DNA of 64,000 nt, taken from contig JBBAFB010000001.1 of the NCBI GenBank assembly GCA_041655595.1, positions 1-64,000 on the forward strand, given 5' to 3'. Positions 1 to 8,407 of this stretch are shown piece after piece. This stretch comes from JBBAFB01 sp041655595. GTDB taxonomy: Bacteria > Bacillota > DULZ01. The translations under genes were made by a program, and so were the position numbers. Numbering within the stretch: position 1 is the stretch's first letter; each line of letters begins with the position of its first letter. The notes beneath the pieces were generated by a model that was given only the letters and a program-made list of their open reading frames with translations, ran no database searches and was not told the DNA's origin.

Positions 1-440
1 GGAGATTTCCTCGACAGATGTGCCAATTCCTAGCCTCTTTTGCAATAAAGGTTTCAAGCAGCATATCCAAAAGTTTACGGCCATAAACAGATGGATAAGA
101 ATTCCCACTATTCACCTTTACCGCTCAAGGCAGGCTACACTGCACCCAGCTTAATACCGAATTGCAGGTTTCTATCCCAAGCCGTACCACTCGCCCATTA
201 GACGAGGCCACGAAGTTGGGTCTCCACGGGGGTAGGGTCAACGCCTACATGCCCTTGTAGATCGCCCTATCCCCCTTAACTCCCAGCACCAACCCCCAAC
301 GGGGCGTCGGCAGCCAGCACCAGGAACTTCATCGATGTGCCCTTTAACGGATTTTTAGGCCCGTCTTCAGAATTAGCCATTCTGACTAGAATACTGCACC
401 ACTCACATAATAAGAATAATCAACATTAAGCTATAATATA
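1..440 (-). ncRNA. ole: OLE RNA (ornate, large, extremophilic), 3' part cut off by the window edge
   Basis: About 440 bases without a usable reading frame but rich in GC-containing complementary segments, in an otherwise AT-rich genome. Read on the minus strand there is a 7-bp hairpin (TCAGAAT/ATTCTGA, near 370-390), a CCCC/GGGG hairpin near 290-305 and a CTACA/TGTAG hairpin near 245-265. The identification rests mainly on position. OLE RNA (about 600 nt, membrane-associated, bound by OapA) lies in anaerobic or extremophilic Firmicutes directly downstream of nusB-folD-xseA-xseB-ispA and upstream of oapA and dxs. Exactly that gene order precedes it here. oapA and dxs would lie beyond base 1. 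The 5' end is approximate (somewhere in 430-500). It is probably cotranscribed with the asp23-ispA operon and processed. Confidence 0.83.
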
Positions 441-511
441 ATAACATTTGTTTAGCTATTGGGCAAGAAACTATTGCATTATTCCTCTAAAACCTCGTTA
501 CCTGCCTAAAA

Positions 512-1411
512 TTAAACTTTTCTATTTGCGATATATTCAATTAATGCTCCCAGTCTTTCACTTTTACTGCCAAAGATATTAAGTGCGGCCTTACCTTCCG
601 CAATACATTTAAGCACTAATTTTTCTGCCGTTTCCAACCCTAATAGGCCGGGATAAGTTGCCTTATGTTTTTTTTCATCACTACCTACCTCTTTACCAAG
701 CAAGGCAAAATCACCTTTTACATCAAGAATATCATCGGTTATCTGAAAAGCCAAGCCGAAAGCATCCGCATACAATTCAATAGCAGCCAACTGTTTTTTT
801 GAGCCGTTGCCTAAAATTGCTCCTGCGACCATGGCAGTTTTAAATAGGGCGGCAGTCTTATTCTTATGAATAAATTCTAGGGTTACCAAATCTACCTTTT
901 TATTCTCAGACTCCAGATCCACCACTTGGCCGCCTATTAAACCCTTTGTCCCTATAGCACTACTGATTCTAACAAGCATTCGTAATACTAATTCTTCTGC
1001 AAAGGGGCCCCGAGGTTTAGCTAAACTTGTTAGTAACTCAAAGGCATAAGTTAATAAAGCATCCCCCGCCAAAATAGCAATTCCTTCGCCAAACACACGA
1101 TGGCAGGAAGGTTTGCCCCTTCTGAAATCATCATCATCCATAGCGGGTAAATCATCATGTATTAAAGAATATGTGTGAATATATTCTAGTGAACATAATA
1201 AGGGCATTATGGCCTTTTGATCATCAAAACCCACCAGCTCAGCCGTAGCCAAGGCTAGGATTGGTCTTAATCTTTTGCCCCCCGCGGTTACGCCGTAATG
1301 CATAGCTTCATGGATAATTCCCGGATATGTATCAACAGGCGGCAAATATAAAGGTAAGGCTAGATCTATCAACTCTTTTTTTTCTTTTAAATAAGCTTCT
1401 AAATTGCTCAC
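512..1411 (-). CDS. ispA: Farnesyl/geranyl diphosphate synthase (polyprenyl synthetase)
   Basis: Condenses isopentenyl and dimethylallyl diphosphates to C10-C15 prenyl diphosphates in the cytoplasm, feeding undecaprenyl and quinone synthesis. Both Asp-rich Mg-diphosphate motifs are visible: DDLPAMDD at residues 86-93 and DDILD at 226-230. GGKRLRP at 44-50 and the HKNKT motif near 182-186 are also typical. 299 aa is normal length. It starts with GTG behind AGGTGGG. The gene follows xseB by 13 bases and is the last protein gene before the OLE RNA, the arrangement known from OLE-containing Firmicutes. Confidence 0.96.
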   Translation of the reverse strand: MSNLEAYLKEKKELIDLALPLYLPPVDTYPGIIHEAMHYGVTAGGKRLRPILALATAELVGFDDQKAIMPLLCSLEYIHTYSLIHDDLPAMDDDDFRRGKPSCHRVFGEGIAILAGDALLTYAFELLTSLAKPRGPFAEELVLRMLVRISSAIGTKGLIGGQVVDLESENKKVDLVTLEFIHKNKTAALFKTAMVAGAILGNGSKKQLAAIELYADAFGLAFQITDDILDVKGDFALLGKEVGSDEKKHKATYPGLLGLETAEKLVLKCIAEGKAALNIFGSKSERLGALIEYIANRKV

Positions 1412-1424
1412 CAGTTTCCCACCT

Positions 1425-1655
1425 TTAAAACAAATTTTCCAATTTTAACTCCCCGTCTTCCGTTTCCAACAAAATAGCTACCCTTTTTTCGGCACCGTCT
1501 AAAAGACCCTTACAATATTTTATCAACCTGACAGCCTTTTCAAAGTGGTTAAGCGTTTCATCCAGACTTAATTCGCCTTTCTCCAAAAGAGCAACATATG
1601 CTTCAATCTCTTTAAAGGCCTCCTCATAGGGTCTATCGCCTACTTTTTCAATCAT
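1425..1655 (-). CDS. xseB: Exodeoxyribonuclease VII small subunit
   Basis: Small subunit (76 aa) of exonuclease VII, which degrades single-stranded DNA to oligonucleotides. The family signature is present: a short two-helix protein with YEEAFKEIEAYVALLEKGE followed by LDETLNHFEKAVRLIKYC. I place the start at the ATG giving MIEKVGD, about 9 bases behind GGGGGTGA. A TTG two codons upstream is too close to the ribosome binding site. The gene overlaps the 3' end of xseA by 8 bases, suggesting translational coupling of the two subunits. Confidence 0.95.
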   Translation of the reverse strand: MIEKVGDRPYEEAFKEIEAYVALLEKGELSLDETLNHFEKAVRLIKYCKGLLDGAEKRVAILLETEDGELKLENLF

Positions 1656-2874
1656 TGACAACCTTCACCCCCTGTACCAGACAATCCAAATAACCATCTT
1701 TTAATCTTACCTCAAAAGCCTGATTTACTTCCACCTCATTGACGGAAGTTATAATTGTTTTTTTATGGTCCTGACAAATTGCGTAACCCCTCCTCAACAC
1801 CTTCAGAGGGCTTAAGCCATCAATTTTTTCGGTCAGGAAATATAACTTATTTGATTTGCCTTCTAAATATACCTTAGCGAGTGTTTCAGCTTTTTCGAAC
1901 ACTTGACTTAATTCACTTAAATGCATAGCAAATAATTTTTCAGGTTTTCCCAAAACCGTTAAGTCTTTTATGTTTTTTAATTTATCCCATTCAACTTCCA
2001 TTAAAGTTGACAACCTGCCGGTTGCCTTGTCCAGGAGGTTGTTAAGCTTATTAAATTCTTCCCGATAATCCGGAACGGCAATAACTGCTGCCGCCGTAGG
2101 GGTCGGGGCCCTCAGATCAGCAACTAAATCCGCTATTGTAAAATCAGTTTCGTGGCCTACCGCGGAAATAACGGGGATTTTCGAGCTAGAAATTTCTCTA
2201 GCAACAATTTCTGTATTAAAAGCCCATAACTCCTCCAGTGACCCGCCTCCTCTGGCAAGAACAATTAAATCAACCTGCCCATGTCGATTCAAAAGTTTTA
2301 TTCCTTTGACAATTGCCTCTGGAGCCTCCGGGCCTTGCACAGCAGCAGGAGAAACAATAATATTTGCTTTTGGCAACCTTTCTCGAAATATTCTAAGCAT
2401 GTCTTGTATGACCGCGCCTGTTAAGGAGGTAACGAGACCAATCCGCAAAGGTAATTTAGGTAAAGGTTTTTTCCGATCGGTGTCAAAAAGACCCTCTTTT
2501 AATAGTTTTTCTTTTAATAATTCAAAGGTTTTGTGCAAATCGCCAATTCCCAAGGGCTGGACTTCTTCTACATAGAGTTGATATATTCCATCCCTTTCGT
2601 AAATAGAAAGGGAGGCTCGCAACAGAACCTCCATCCCATTTTTTAAAGGCACTAACAAACTGCCTGCCCGCGATTTGAACATTACAGCTTTAATAGAACT
2701 ACCTTGATCCTTAACGGTAAAGAACAAGTGGCCGGAACCGGGCTTTTTTAAGTTGGAGATTTCACCTTTTATCCAAAGATTATTTAAAAAAGGGTTACTA
2801 TTTAATAATTCCTTTAGATAATTATTTAGCTCGGAAACTTGCCAACATCTCACTTTGTTAAACCGAGGTTCCAT
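1648..2874 (-). CDS. xseA: Exodeoxyribonuclease VII large subunit
   Basis: Catalytic large subunit of exonuclease VII (408 aa, usual length about 400-450). An N-terminal OB-fold (residues about 8-105, with LWIKGEISNLKKPGSGHLFFTVKD split around it) binds single-stranded DNA. The central Exonuc_VII_L domain contains GLVTSLTGAVIQD, LIVLARGGGSLEELWAFN, and the VISAVGHETDFTIADLVAD and RAPTPTAAA motifs. A coiled-coil C-terminal region ends with LRRGYAIC. It follows the cyclodeaminase gene by 3 bases and overlaps xseB at its end, in the nusB-folD-xseAB-ispA order common in Firmicutes. Confidence 0.97.
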   Translation of the reverse strand: MEPRFNKVRCWQVSELNNYLKELLNSNPFLNNLWIKGEISNLKKPGSGHLFFTVKDQGSSIKAVMFKSRAGSLLVPLKNGMEVLLRASLSIYERDGIYQLYVEEVQPLGIGDLHKTFELLKEKLLKEGLFDTDRKKPLPKLPLRIGLVTSLTGAVIQDMLRIFRERLPKANIIVSPAAVQGPEAPEAIVKGIKLLNRHGQVDLIVLARGGGSLEELWAFNTEIVAREISSSKIPVISAVGHETDFTIADLVADLRAPTPTAAAVIAVPDYREEFNKLNNLLDKATGRLSTLMEVEWDKLKNIKDLTVLGKPEKLFAMHLSELSQVFEKAETLAKVYLEGKSNKLYFLTEKIDGLSPLKVLRRGYAICQDHKKTIITSVNEVEVNQAFEVRLKDGYLDCLVQGVKVVND

Positions 2875-2877
2875 CTT

Positions 2878-3507
2878 TTAAAGCCTCTCTCTCACCTGAG
2901 CAACGGCCTTCTCTTTTAAATCTCTTGCCTGCACAATTAAAGCATACTTTTCCGCCTGAATTCTATCTACATAGTCGGCATCCTTAATTCCCGGAAGATT
3001 TATGTCCACACTCAAAAGTACACTATTTAAGGCGGCTTCCGCCACGTAAGCCGCAACCCCCACATCACTGATTGCGCCTTTATTACCATACAGCGATAAT
3101 TCTTCCGCCAAAACCAGCCCATCCAGACAAACCCTTGCAATTTCCATGGGGGTATCTGTGGCGGCTTTTAGGGCTTCCTGCATTTTTTGGGCTCTCCTGG
3201 ATTTTTCCTCATCGGTCTCCCTAGGCAGTTTTAAAGCATCCATAAATTTTCCAAAGACCTTCATATCATCTGCTACCAGTTTTTCTAGCTTCAGTAAGAG
3301 ATCTTCAGTCTTCGCTAAAAGTTCTTTGGTCTGAGGTTCCACATCTTTATACTTTTCCTTACCGACAGTTAAATTTCCCACCATGGATACCATAGCAACC
3401 CCGAAGCTTGCCACCATAGCAGACACACTGCCCCCACCCGGAGTTGGTGCATCGGAGGCCGAAGCCTCCAACACCTGTTTTAAAGAAGAGTCGAAGATAT
3501 TGTCCAT
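2878..3507 (-). CDS. fchA: Methenyltetrahydrofolate cyclohydrolase / formiminoTHF cyclodeaminase family protein
   Basis: FTCD_C (cyclodeaminase/cyclohydrolase) family, 209 aa, the size of stand-alone FchA of acetogens and purinolytic clostridia. The signature near the N-terminus, DAPTPGGGSVSAMVASFGVAM, is followed by MVGNLTVGKEKY. I place the start at ATG 3507 (MDNIFDSS), 8 bases behind a GGAGG. Longer starts would overlap folD. It lies immediately downstream of folD, so the two probably interconvert methylene-, methenyl- and formyl-tetrahydrofolate. Whether it acts on methenyl- or formimino-THF cannot be told from sequence; the folD neighbour favours methenyl-THF. Confidence 0.85.
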   Translation of the reverse strand: MDNIFDSSLKQVLEASASDAPTPGGGSVSAMVASFGVAMVSMVGNLTVGKEKYKDVEPQTKELLAKTEDLLLKLEKLVADDMKVFGKFMDALKLPRETDEEKSRRAQKMQEALKAATDTPMEIARVCLDGLVLAEELSLYGNKGAISDVGVAAYVAEAALNSVLLSVDINLPGIKDADYVDRIQAEKYALIVQARDLKEKAVAQVRERL

Positions 3508-3526
3508 TTCGTAATCCTCCATCAAT

Positions 3527-4384
3527 TTAATTATTTGCCCCTTGAAGTTTGATTCCCAATAAGACATTTTTAAAAAGCAACGCAGTAGTCAAAGAACCAA
3601 CTCCACCGGGTACCGGGGTAATGGCACCGGCCACTTCCCTGACGGCTTCATAATCCACATCTCCGGTAATGCCGCCTTCTATTTCATTAATTCCTGCATC
3701 TACAACAATTGCACCGGGTTTTATCATGTCCTTGGTAATCATGTGCGCCTTCCCTACCGCTGCTATTACAATATCTCCTTGACGGGTATGGTAACCCAAA
3801 TCCGGAGTTCGGGAGTGACAGATGGTAATAGTGGGATGATATTTCAGCAATAAAAATACCAAAGGTTTGCCGACAGTTTCCCCTCTCCCGACAATCACTG
3901 CATGTTTACCCTTAATCTCAACACCGGAGCGCAACAAGACCTCTACACAGCTTTGAGGAGTTGCGGGAAAAAGGCCCTCCTGCCCGCTTAAAATATAACC
4001 CCGATTAACAGGATGCACCCCATCAACATCTTTTAAAGGGTTTACCGCTTCCATTATCTTCTCTTTGGATAAGTGACCGGGCAAAGGTAGTTCAATCATG
4101 ATACCGTGCACAGAGGCATCCGCGTTTAATTTGTGGATTAAAGTCAGAATTTCTTCTTCCGGAACATCTTCCGCTAAAGTAAAGAGCTCAAAATCAATGC
4201 CAACTTTCTCCGCTGCCCTTTTTTTAGAATTTGCGTAGACTACTGATGCCGGGTCATCCCCTGCCAAAATTACCGCCAATTTTGGTGTAATTCCATTGCT
4301 TCGCAATTGTTCAGCTTCTAACCTTACTTCCTCCCTAATTTCCGCCGCTATGGCTCTTCCATCAATTAATTTTGCCAACAACAC
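3527..4384 (-). CDS. folD: Bifunctional methylenetetrahydrofolate dehydrogenase / methenyltetrahydrofolate cyclohydrolase
   Basis: Oxidises 5,10-methylene-THF to methenyl-THF (NADP dependent) and hydrolyses it to 10-formyl-THF. The catalytic YxxxK is at residues 50-54, the substrate loop IMIELPLP near 98-105, the nucleotide-binding VIVGRGETVGKP near 164-175, and the C-terminal TPVPGGVGSLTTALL. The usual PGGVGP reads PGGVGS here, a minor variant. 285 aa is standard. The start lies among consecutive GTG and TTG codons behind GGAG, so it may be 4381 rather than 4384. Next to a second cyclohydrolase and to NfnAB, which would supply NADPH balance. Confidence 0.96.
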   Translation of the reverse strand: MLLAKLIDGRAIAAEIREEVRLEAEQLRSNGITPKLAVILAGDDPASVVYANSKKRAAEKVGIDFELFTLAEDVPEEEILTLIHKLNADASVHGIMIELPLPGHLSKEKIMEAVNPLKDVDGVHPVNRGYILSGQEGLFPATPQSCVEVLLRSGVEIKGKHAVIVGRGETVGKPLVFLLLKYHPTITICHSRTPDLGYHTRQGDIVIAAVGKAHMITKDMIKPGAIVVDAGINEIEGGITGDVDYEAVREVAGAITPVPGGVGSLTTALLFKNVLLGIKLQGANN

Positions 4385-4427
4385 CTGCTCCTTTCAATTG
4401 ATTCTTATGATAGTTTTACTTTCAAAC

Positions 4428-5834
4428 TTAAATTAGGTTGTTTTTTTGTTTTCCCTGCAAATAACGATCTATTGCATTAGCTGCCTTTTTGCCTGCTCCC
4501 ATAGCTAAAATAACCGTGGCTGCTCCGGTTACGATATCTCCACCGGCAAATACCCCCTCAATTGAAGTCTGTCCTGTTTCTTCATCTGCTATAATATTGC
4601 CCCATTTATTAGTTTCCAAGCCTTGTGTAGTGGCTGGCACCAAGGGGTTTGGACCTTGTCCTATAGCCATCACCACGGTGTCCATTTCCATCACGAATTC
4701 AGAACCTTCAATAGCTATCGGTCTCCTCCTCCCCGATGCATCCGGCTCCCCTAATTCGTATTTTAAGCATTTTAGACCTTTGACCCAACCGTCTTCATTG
4801 CCCAGGACCTCAACGGGGCTGGTCAGTAGTTTTAATTGTACCCCTTCTTCAATAGCGTGTTCCAATTCTTCACGCCTAGCGGGAATTTCAGTCTCAGAAC
4901 GACGATAAACTATATATACCTCCTCGGCACCCAAACGCAAGGCTGTTCTAGCGGCATCCATGGCCACATTGCCGGCCCCGCAAACTGCAACCCGTTTGCC
5001 GATCTGAATCGGTGTTGCATATTCAGGAAACAAATATGCTTTCATTAAATTAACTCTGGTTAAAAACTCATTGGCTGAATAAACACCATTGAGGTTTTCT
5101 CCCGGAATATTTAAAAAGTAGGGCAAACCTGCGCCAGTACCTATAAACACAGCATCAAAACCTTTAGCCAACAGCTCATTGACGGTATCAAGTTTACCCA
5201 CAACGCTATTGACCTTAATTTCAACTCCTAAATCCCTGATCATATCTATTTCTTGTTGTACCACCGCTTTGGGTAAACGAAATTCAGGTATGCCGTACAT
5301 GAGTACCCCGCCGGGCACATGTAAAGCCTCAAAAACTTCAACATCGTAACCCTTTTTACGTAGGTCTCCAGCACAAGTGAGGCCCGAAGGGCCGGCTCCC
5401 ACAACAGCAACCTTCATTCCATTGCTAATTGGTTTTTCCGGTTTTACTTGATTATGTTTCATTGCATAGTCCGCCGCGAAACGCTCTAAACGGCCAATTG
5501 CAACCGGTTCATTTTTTCTCCCCACCACACAAAGTTTCTCGCATTGACTTTCTTGGGGGCAAACCCTACCACAAATTGCGGGCAAATTGTTATATTCCAT
5601 AATACTAACTGCTGCACCAAAAAAATCATTTTCACGGATTTTAAGAATAAAATCAGGTATATTTATGTTGACAGGGCAACCTTCAATGCAAAAGGGTCTT
5701 TTACATTGAATGCAACGTTGGGCCTCTTTAATCGCCTCTTCCGGAGTATAGCCTAGAGCAACTTCGCTAAAATTTTTAATTCTGATCTCCGGATCCTGAG
5801 TTGGCATTGGAGTCTTATGTTTAATTATTGACAT
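4428..5834 (-). CDS. nfnB: NfnB-type large subunit of NADH-dependent reduced ferredoxin:NADP+ oxidoreductase (GltD family)
   Basis: About 468 aa homologue of glutamate synthase small subunit, NfnB and SudA. Two N-terminal [4Fe-4S] Cys motifs are visible: CIQCKRPFCIEGC near residue 40-52 and CGRVCPQESQCEKLC near 88-102. An FAD site GAGPSGLTCAGDL lies near 147 and an NADPH site GAGNVAMDAARTALRLG near 285-301. The partner gene directly upstream encodes NfnA, with which it overlaps by 10 bases, and no large glutamate synthase subunit is present. This supports an electron-bifurcating NfnAB rather than GOGAT. Start chosen at the ATG 9 bases behind GGGGG. Confidence 0.88.
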   Translation of the reverse strand: MSIIKHKTPMPTQDPEIRIKNFSEVALGYTPEEAIKEAQRCIQCKRPFCIEGCPVNINIPDFILKIRENDFFGAAVSIMEYNNLPAICGRVCPQESQCEKLCVVGRKNEPVAIGRLERFAADYAMKHNQVKPEKPISNGMKVAVVGAGPSGLTCAGDLRKKGYDVEVFEALHVPGGVLMYGIPEFRLPKAVVQQEIDMIRDLGVEIKVNSVVGKLDTVNELLAKGFDAVFIGTGAGLPYFLNIPGENLNGVYSANEFLTRVNLMKAYLFPEYATPIQIGKRVAVCGAGNVAMDAARTALRLGAEEVYIVYRRSETEIPARREELEHAIEEGVQLKLLTSPVEVLGNEDGWVKGLKCLKYELGEPDASGRRRPIAIEGSEFVMEMDTVVMAIGQGPNPLVPATTQGLETNKWGNIIADEETGQTSIEGVFAGGDIVTGAATVILAMGAGKKAANAIDRYLQGKQKNNLI

Positions 5835-6664
5835 CCGCAATCACCCCCGCATTTATGATGTTCTATAATTTGCTTTTCTTCTTGTTTATACATATTACTA
5901 CGTCTTAGAGCCAATTGCCAGTCTACTAAATGCCCATCGAATTCCGGGCCATCAACACAGGCAAATTTTGTTTCATCCCCAACAGCAACACGGCAAGCAC
6001 CACACATACCTGTCCCATCCACCATGATGGGATTCATACTTACAATGGTTTTAATTCCTGCCGCTTTAGTTGATTCAGAAACAGCCCTCATCATCACAAC
6101 AGGACCGATTGCCCAGATTTGATCAATTTTTTCTTCCATCATAATTTCTTTTAAGATGTCAGTTACAAATCCTTGTCTGCCATAGGAACCGTCATCCGTA
6201 GCTACTAACAAACGATTACTGGCCATTTCCATTTCCTTTTCCCAGAAAAGCAAGTCGGCGCATCTTGCACCTATTATAGATATTACTTCATTTCCCGCTT
6301 CCTTGAGGGCCCTTGCAATTGGAAATACAGGAGCGATTCCAACACCGCCGCCTATGCAAATTACTTTGCCAAAGTTTTCAATTAAAGTCGGCTCTCCCAA
6401 AGGGCCTACAAAATCTAGCAAAGACTGCCCCGCTTCCAACTTGCCTAGTTCAGTGGTTGAGTGTCCTACTTCCTGGAAGATAATAGTAATAGTGCCCAAG
6501 CTTCTGTCAAAATCTGCTACGGTCAATGGTATTCTTTCGCCTTGCTCATTAATTCTCAAAATTACAAACTGTCCTGGTTTAACTTTTTTCGCTATTTCTG
6601 GTGCCTTTATGTCCATCAATTTTAGTGTAGGCGAAAAAACCTCTTTTTTTAAAATTTCGTACAA
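5825..6664 (-). CDS. nfnA: NfnA-type ferredoxin-NADP reductase small subunit
   Basis: Small FAD/[2Fe-2S] subunit of the NfnAB complex (also SudB or DHOD electron-transfer subunit-like), 279 aa. An FAD-binding beta barrel opens the protein (PGQFVILRINEQGERIPLT near 30-48). A nucleotide-binding GGGVGIAPVFPIARAL follows near 108-123. The iron-sulfur ligands lie in GMCGACRVAVGDETKFACVDGP, given here only as motif Cys-x2-Cys...Cys near 217-233. An unusual Cys-rich tail CGGDCGC ends the protein. TTG start behind GGGGGAA. The complex reversibly couples NADH plus reduced ferredoxin to NADP+ reduction, useful to an anaerobe. Confidence 0.88.
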   Translation of the reverse strand: MYEILKKEVFSPTLKLMDIKAPEIAKKVKPGQFVILRINEQGERIPLTVADFDRSLGTITIIFQEVGHSTTELGKLEAGQSLLDFVGPLGEPTLIENFGKVICIGGGVGIAPVFPIARALKEAGNEVISIIGARCADLLFWEKEMEMASNRLLVATDDGSYGRQGFVTDILKEIMMEEKIDQIWAIGPVVMMRAVSESTKAAGIKTIVSMNPIMVDGTGMCGACRVAVGDETKFACVDGPEFDGHLVDWQLALRRSNMYKQEEKQIIEHHKCGGDCGCQ

Positions 6665-6733
6665 AATGCGTTCCCCCTGTCAACTTAAAATTTAGCTAAT
6701 AGCTTATTCTATTTATTTTTGTTTAACCCTTTA

Positions 6734-7723
6734 TCAAAAATTTGTAAAAGCTCTTTTTAATATCCCTCTTTGCCGGGCAATTAAACCCGACAGTGCCGTT
6801 CCCACTGCATTATCTGTACTGTAATAAGGATCTGCAAAAAACAGCTCCCCTCCGACGGCAGCGTGTTCCAGTCTTAAAGATAGTTTCTTTCTTAGATGCC
6901 GATTTGCCGCCACCCCGCCTACCAGCAAAATTTTATTTAGACCTGTGTTCTTTATGCCCTCAAGTGCCACCTTTTCAATGGTTTTAGTTATACAATTTTC
7001 TATTGCTCTGGCAACCGTTTCAAAAGGATGGCCTTCCTCTATCAATTTTAAAGCGTGAGTCTCCCCGCCCGAAAAACTGAAGTTATAACCGCTGACATAA
7101 GAGGGGATGTATGTATCCTGACTCTTGGATGCTGTTGCCAGTTTCTCCAAATGCACTCCTGCCGGAAAAGGTAAACCCATAGCTACACCGATGCGGTCTA
7201 CAAATTGGCCCGCGTGTAAATCCAATGTTCCCCCTAAATAGTCAATTTTAAAGATTTCTTCCCCTTTTGCACCGGAAACTCGTAGCAGCTCCGATGTTCC
7301 GCCGGATAAATGCACTGCTAAAAAATCAGCATCCCAATCCAACTCACTTGACCAAAGACCAGCTAACAGGTGGCCTTCCTGGTGTGATGTTGCCCAAAAA
7401 GGGACCCCAAAAAACTCCGCTAAGACCCGCCCTTGTGATTCCCCGACTGTAAAAACCGGCATGTAGGAATCTTTCATTGGCCTAGGTCTTGTGCTGGCAG
7501 CTATCGCCAAAATATTCTCACTTTTAATAGCCTCTTTTATTCCTTGGAAAATGGTTTTCATGTTTTGCACATGCTGAAACACCGCCTGTGATTGCTGTAA
7601 ACCTCTTTTCCCCTGAGGAACCTTCAGTACCAGACGGTGTTCCTTGATCAGCTTTAGTTCCTGATTCATGATAGCTATGCTGGTAGTGTAACAACTTGTG
7701 TCGATGCCAACTATAATACCCAC
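6734..7723 (-). CDS. TsaD/Kae1-like (peptidase M22, ASKHA) paralogue, function unassigned
   Basis: Resembles the tRNA threonylcarbamoyladenosine enzyme TsaD, with the metal-binding HxxxH (SHQEGHLLAG, near residues 116-125), a phosphate loop LSGGTSELL near 139-147, GFSFSGGETHALK-type motif near 220 and LVGGVAANRHLR near 268-279. At 329 aa it is about the size of TsaD, but a nusB-linked, divergent TsaD-like gene is typically a second copy in these Firmicutes, with the true tsaD elsewhere near tsaB/tsaE. I cannot check that here. GTG start 7 bases behind AGGAG; a TTG two codons earlier is less likely. Confidence 0.7.
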   Translation of the reverse strand: MGIIVGIDTSCYTTSIAIMNQELKLIKEHRLVLKVPQGKRGLQQSQAVFQHVQNMKTIFQGIKEAIKSENILAIAASTRPRPMKDSYMPVFTVGESQGRVLAEFFGVPFWATSHQEGHLLAGLWSSELDWDADFLAVHLSGGTSELLRVSGAKGEEIFKIDYLGGTLDLHAGQFVDRIGVAMGLPFPAGVHLEKLATASKSQDTYIPSYVSGYNFSFSGGETHALKLIEEGHPFETVARAIENCITKTIEKVALEGIKNTGLNKILLVGGVAANRHLRKKLSLRLEHAAVGGELFFADPYYSTDNAVGTALSGLIARQRGILKRAFTNF

Positions 7724-7737
7724 AATCAAACTCCTAC

Positions 7738-8154
7738 TTAGCTACTTGCTTCCCGCTTACAGGTCCGCCATATTTCGTCCAGCACCCCATTAACAAAGGC
7801 CCCTGATTCATGATCACTATAGGACTTAGCCAGTTCAATCGCCTCGTTAATTATAACTTTGTAAGGTGTATCTTTTGTAAATAGTAATTCATAAACAGCC
7901 AGGCGAAGAACACTTCTTTCCACACTTGCCATCCTTTTTAAATCCCATTCCGGTGACTTCCGGGCGATTAACTCATCAATTGCATCTTGATTTTCCAAAA
8001 CTCCCAGAACCAGTGAAGGCCCAAATTCATTAGCAAGGTCAGTTGCCCGCTCTGTATCAAAAGTATAGCAAAGAGCCTTTTCCGGACTAATGTGACCAAC
8101 ATCTATTTGAAATAATGCTTGCATCGCTTTTACCCGACTAGTTTTTCTGCTCAA
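7738..8154 (-). CDS. nusB: Transcription antitermination factor NusB
   Basis: All-helical RNA-binding protein (138 aa) that with NusE binds boxA of rRNA operons. Recognisable motifs are SRKTSRVKAMQALFQIDVG at the N-terminus, SVERSVLRLAVYELLF, and IINEAIELAKSYSDHESGAFVNGVLDEI at the C-terminus. The start is most likely TTG, 5 bases behind GAGGTGA. The first GTG of the frame is inside the Shine-Dalgarno sequence itself. Sits between the asp23-amaP group and folD, as in Bacillus. Confidence 0.96.
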   Translation of the reverse strand: MSRKTSRVKAMQALFQIDVGHISPEKALCYTFDTERATDLANEFGPSLVLGVLENQDAIDELIARKSPEWDLKRMASVERSVLRLAVYELLFTKDTPYKVIINEAIELAKSYSDHESGAFVNGVLDEIWRTCKREASS

Positions 8155-8174
8155 CTGTGTCACCTCAAAGGAAT

Positions 8175-8393
8175 TTATTCATCAAACCAGCGATCAAGAA
8201 ACCGTCTGAGGCTACCTTGTTCATCTGCCCTTTTACCAACAAGGTAGCCTAAAATAATGCAAATTGTGATAAAAAAGGTTTTCCAAAAACCTAACACCGC
8301 AGTGAAAACCCCGAAAAACAACCCAATTATTACGCCCAAAGCTTTGCCTCGGTGCTCCTGCCAAATGTACTTAATCATTTCTTCCCACTTCAA
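8175..8393 (-). CDS. DUF2273 small membrane protein
   Basis: 72-aa protein with a soluble N-terminal segment (WQEHRGKALG), two closely spaced hydrophobic helices (GVIIGLFFGVFTAVLGFW and FFITICIILGYLVGK) and a basic/acidic tail FLDRWFDE. This is the DUF2273 pattern: small integral membrane proteins encoded with Asp23 and AmaP. Probable TTG start 8 bases behind GAGG. The function is not established; it is presumed to help anchor Asp23-family proteins at the membrane. Confidence 0.85.
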   Translation of the reverse strand: MKWEEMIKYIWQEHRGKALGVIIGLFFGVFTAVLGFWKTFFITICIILGYLVGKRADEQGSLRRFLDRWFDE

Positions 8394-8407
8394 AAGTATC
8401 ACCTCTA

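Noticed and set aside
1..440. Transposon or group II intron end at the window start
   Set aside because: No reading frame, no transposase or RT motif; the ispA-linked position and complementary segments fit OLE RNA better.
4489..4908. 139-aa plus-strand ORF antisense to nfnB
   Set aside because: Reverse-strand shadow with skewed composition and no ribosome binding site.
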